This document shows, one piece after another, positions 63,738 through 64,000 of a stretch of 64,000 nt of DNA. Each line of letters opens with the position of its first letter. Position 1 is the first letter of the stretch. The stretch is taken from positions 1 through 64,000 of the forward strand of contig JANQSG010000004.1 in NCBI GenBank assembly GCA_028284185.1, written 5' to 3'. Source of the DNA: Kangiella sp. (lineage in GTDB: Bacteria > Pseudomonadota > Gammaproteobacteria > Enterobacterales > Kangiellaceae). The position numbers and the translations under genes are program-made. Under the pieces are notes generated by a model. It was given only the letters and a program-made list of their open reading frames with translations, was not told the DNA's origin and made no database searches.

Positions 63738-64000
63738 ATGAGACACTACGAAATCGTATTCTTGGTGCATCCTGATCAATCTGATCAAGTACCAGGCATG
63801 ATCGAGCGTTATACCAAGATGATTACAGACGCTAACGGTGCTATCCACCGTTTAGAAGACTGGGGTCGTCGTCAATTAGCATACCCAATCTTGAAACTTC
63901 ATAAAGCTCACTACGTTTTAATGAACGTTGAGACGACTGGTGAAGTGATTGAAGAATTAGAAGATAACTTCCGTTACAACGATGCAGTTTTGCGTAATAT
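63738..64000 (+). CDS. rpsF: Ribosomal protein bS6, 5' part only
   Basis: The ATG at 63738 is preceded by AAAGGAG. The visible 87 codons encode [40 protein letters not shown] and [10 protein letters not shown], the whole S6 core; the gene runs off the right edge. bS6 binds uS18 on the 30S platform. The leader just upstream contains ATACCGAAAGG near 63,718; an S6:S18 autoregulatory RNA with a CCG triplet is known in rpsF leaders, but I could not fold it convincingly. Confidence 0.97.
   Translation, partial: MRHYEIVFLVHPDQSDQVPGMIERYTKMITDANGAIHRLEDWGRRQLAYPILKLHKAHYVLMNVETTGEVIEELEDNFRYNDAVLRN

Overview
The window is a chromosomal segment of a low-to-moderate G+C gammaproteobacterium. The housekeeping order psd-rsgA-(phhB)-orn-nnr-tsaE-amiB-mutL-miaA-hfq-hflX-hflK-hflC-(DUF2065)-purA-rnr-rlmB is the classical gammaproteobacterial cluster, and greB, uup, smrA, a RegB/RegA pair and a threonine-attenuated thrABC operon fit the same group. 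A marine Kangiellaceae/Oceanospirillales-like organism is my best guess, by inference only: there is no 16S gene here.

Region 1 (1-6,237) is accessory. It holds the 3' end of a large secreted protein built from 53-residue delta-60 repeats, an orphan lipoprotein, tRNA-Ser(GGA), and a secreted subtilisin-like protease with an unassigned C-terminal domain, preceded by a long A+T-rich inverted repeat. Region 2 (6,238-12,510) carries an MFS transporter, an RND efflux adaptor/pump pair and a small membrane protein. Region 3 (12,511-13,790) looks like a mini integrated element. A 27-bp perfect duplication of the 3' end of a tRNA-Ile2(CAU) gene brackets about 1.1 kb holding one gene, a membrane protein resembling the putative phage abortive-infection (putAbiC) family, with no integrase. 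A broken copy of the tRNA 5' part lies just beyond.

Region 4 (13,891-24,386) contains uup-smrA, greB, an outer-membrane protein divergent from a RegB/RegA redox two-component system, a Fur-box-preceded FecA-like receptor, and the DUF2889/yqcC/DksA-like genes. Region 5 (24,457-30,191) is a complete heme-uptake locus: a TonB heme receptor divergent from hmuT-hmuU-hmuV-hugZ, with a Fur-type operator between them that nearly matches the one before the FecA-like receptor. Region 6 (30,195-46,675) is mostly the conserved housekeeping cluster (lipid synthesis, ribosome maturation, RNA decay, tRNA modification, mismatch repair, Hfq, the HflKC protease regulator, purine synthesis).

Region 7 (46,676-53,233) has a hairpin-rich non-coding block, small accessory genes (GNAT, DUF1653, Sel1-like, methyltransferase), then rnr-rlmB and a coiled-coil protein. 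Region 8 (53,371-63,481) is an amino-acid metabolism block placed between rlmB and rpsF: asnA/asnC, thrL-thrA-thrB-thrC with a clear attenuator, and a 5-oxoprolinase operon (pxpABC) headed by an Nramp-family protein that lacks the usual metal-binding residues. The window ends inside rpsF.

The strongest candidates for something new are the single-gene tRNA-bounded element (12,511-13,644), the non-canonical Nramp protein tied to 5-oxoproline metabolism, the protease C-terminal domain, and the paired hairpins at 46,940-46,996.
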